From the NCBI RefSeq assembly GCF_018612915.1, contig NZ_JAGGRL010000006.1, positions 186,001 to 250,000 on the forward strand: a stretch of 64,000 bases of DNA, given 5' to 3'. Positions within the stretch are counted from its first letter, which is position 1, and each line of letters starts with the position of its first letter. Source of the DNA: Stenotrophomonas sp. ISL-67. GTDB taxonomy: Bacteria > Pseudomonadota > Gammaproteobacteria > Xanthomonadales > Xanthomonadaceae. This document shows, one piece after another, positions 63,353 through 64,000 of the stretch. Position numbers and translations under genes: made by a program. Below the pieces are notes generated by a model. The model did no database searches, was not told where the DNA came from, and saw only the letters and a list, made by a program, of their open reading frames with translations.

Positions 63353-64000
63353 ATGGTGACGCACGACAAAGCGGAACAGAGTACGCATACGTTCATCCCA
63401 CATGAGAGATTCGTAACCACCCAACGCCACCTCATGCAGGCAGTCGCTAGGGTGCGTCCGGGTGAGTTCATTTGGTTGATCGGTCCGTCGTGGTCAGGGA
63501 AGAGCGAGATTCGTAGGCAGCTGCTGCCAGCTCTAGGTGGAGATCCAGTTTATTGGCCTTGTGGGCATCTCCCGCTTGTGTCCGTAAGGGCCGTGCTGAA
63601 CCAGGGCGATAAGTTCAACCCCAAGGATTTCGCTCTTAGGCTTCATCAGGAGATCACTGAACCTGATGAAGCCTGGACGTCTGCCAGCTCCCGAGTTGGC
63701 AACCCAGATGCAGCCCATGCCGCCGCTGAGGCTCGTGCCGCGTCCTCGATCTGGCGGGAGGTGCGAGCGCGTACGCCAGAGCGTGTACTTCGTCTCTCAT
63801 TCGAGAGGATGTCCAAGGTCCGCGGGCTCAAGTACATCATCATCGAGGAAGCAGCCAACATATCCCGCGTTGGCAAGAATCAAAGCGCCAGGAACTACAT
63901 GCTTGGGATAATGGCGCTAATTGAGGAGATTGGATGCTGCGCCATCATGATCGGAACTCATGAGGCAGCGCCACTTTTTGAGGATGCACAGGAGATACTA
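63353..64000 (+). CDS. tnsC: TnsC/TniB-like AAA+ ATPase, N-terminal part (cut by window edge)
   Basis: 216 codons from ATG 63353 stay open to the window end. Walker A is GPSWSGKSE (residues 44-52); Walker B is KYIIIEEAAN (~160-169), followed by a likely sensor segment MIGTHEAAPLF. It starts 2 bp after the tnsAB stop. TnsC-type ATPases select and mark the target for the transposase. The C-terminus, and any TnsD/TniQ target selector, are outside the window. Confidence 0.88.
   Translation, partial: MVTHDKAEQSTHTFIPHERFVTTQRHLMQAVARVRPGEFIWLIGPSWSGKSEIRRQLLPALGGDPVYWPCGHLPLVSVRAVLNQGDKFNPKDFALRLHQEITEPDEAWTSASSRVGNPDAAHAAAEARAASSIWREVRARTPERVLRLSFERMSKVRGLKYIIIEEAANISRVGKNQSARNYMLGIMALIEEIGCCAIMIGTHEAAPLFEDAQEIL

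Larger units (their letters stand above)
55200..64000 (+). mobile_element. Tn7-like element, left part, with defence cargo
   Basis: From about 55.2 kb the DNA becomes less GC-rich, codon use changes and SMAG repeats are absent. It carries an OLD nuclease/helicase pair, a small DNA-binding-like gene, and then tnsAB and tnsC. The left boundary is placed only roughly, in a repeat-rich stretch at 55222-55403; the right end is outside the window. An alternative is that the defence pair is a separate insertion next to the transposon. Confidence 0.6.

Noticed and set aside
1..64000. CRISPR arrays, rRNA genes and intact tRNA genes
   Set aside because: None seen. The many regularly shaped palindromes are dispersed SMAG elements, not spaced direct repeats.

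Overview
The window looks like chromosome of a Xanthomonadaceae gammaproteobacterium, most likely Stenotrophomonas. It is GC-rich and carries about twenty GTAG-headed palindromes of the SMAG/REP type known from Stenotrophomonas maltophilia. It also has an oleABCD olefin cluster and a family-typical putative RiPP locus. Calls come from reading the sequence and from family knowledge; no database search was run.

Layout. 1-5364: a putative peptide-modification locus with two tandem SagB-like dehydrogenases (one cut by the window edge), a divergent 100-aa precursor-like peptide, a membrane cyclase-like/TPR protein, and a cNMP-binding GGDEF protein. 5.6-12 kb: glyoxylate shunt (aceA, aceB), two LysR regulators and an MFS exporter. 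12-23 kb: lepB, a pair of degenerate AroQ-like genes, M3 peptidase, acyltransferase, arfB, a DUF2059 protein, truC, ubiB/ubiJ and ddl. 23-28 kb: the ole cluster on the minus strand, with one opposite-strand Cys-cluster gene inserted between oleC and oleB. 28-37 kb: M16 peptidase, a repeat-containing secreted protein behind a candidate sigma-54 promoter, trmL, glutaryl-CoA dehydrogenase, and ETF-ubiquinone oxidoreductase, which would take the electrons from that dehydrogenase.

37-55 kb: a BvgS-like hybrid kinase with a divergent LuxR-type regulator; a TPP riboswitch ahead of a TonB receptor and PnuC-type transporter (thiamine uptake), followed by AraC and VOC genes; a TetR-regulated RND efflux operon with paired operators and a hexanucleotide repeat; a frameshifted chromate transporter; and a divergent HxlR/oxidoreductase pair.

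55.1-64 kb: an accessory island with lower GC, different codon use and no SMAG repeats. It holds a translationally coupled OLD-family nuclease and UvrD-like helicase (Gabija-like defence architecture), a small DNA-binding-like protein, and the start of a Tn7-like transposition module: a TnsA-TnsB fusion and a TnsC-type ATPase that runs off the right edge. The simplest reading is a Tn7-like transposon whose left part carries a defence cargo.
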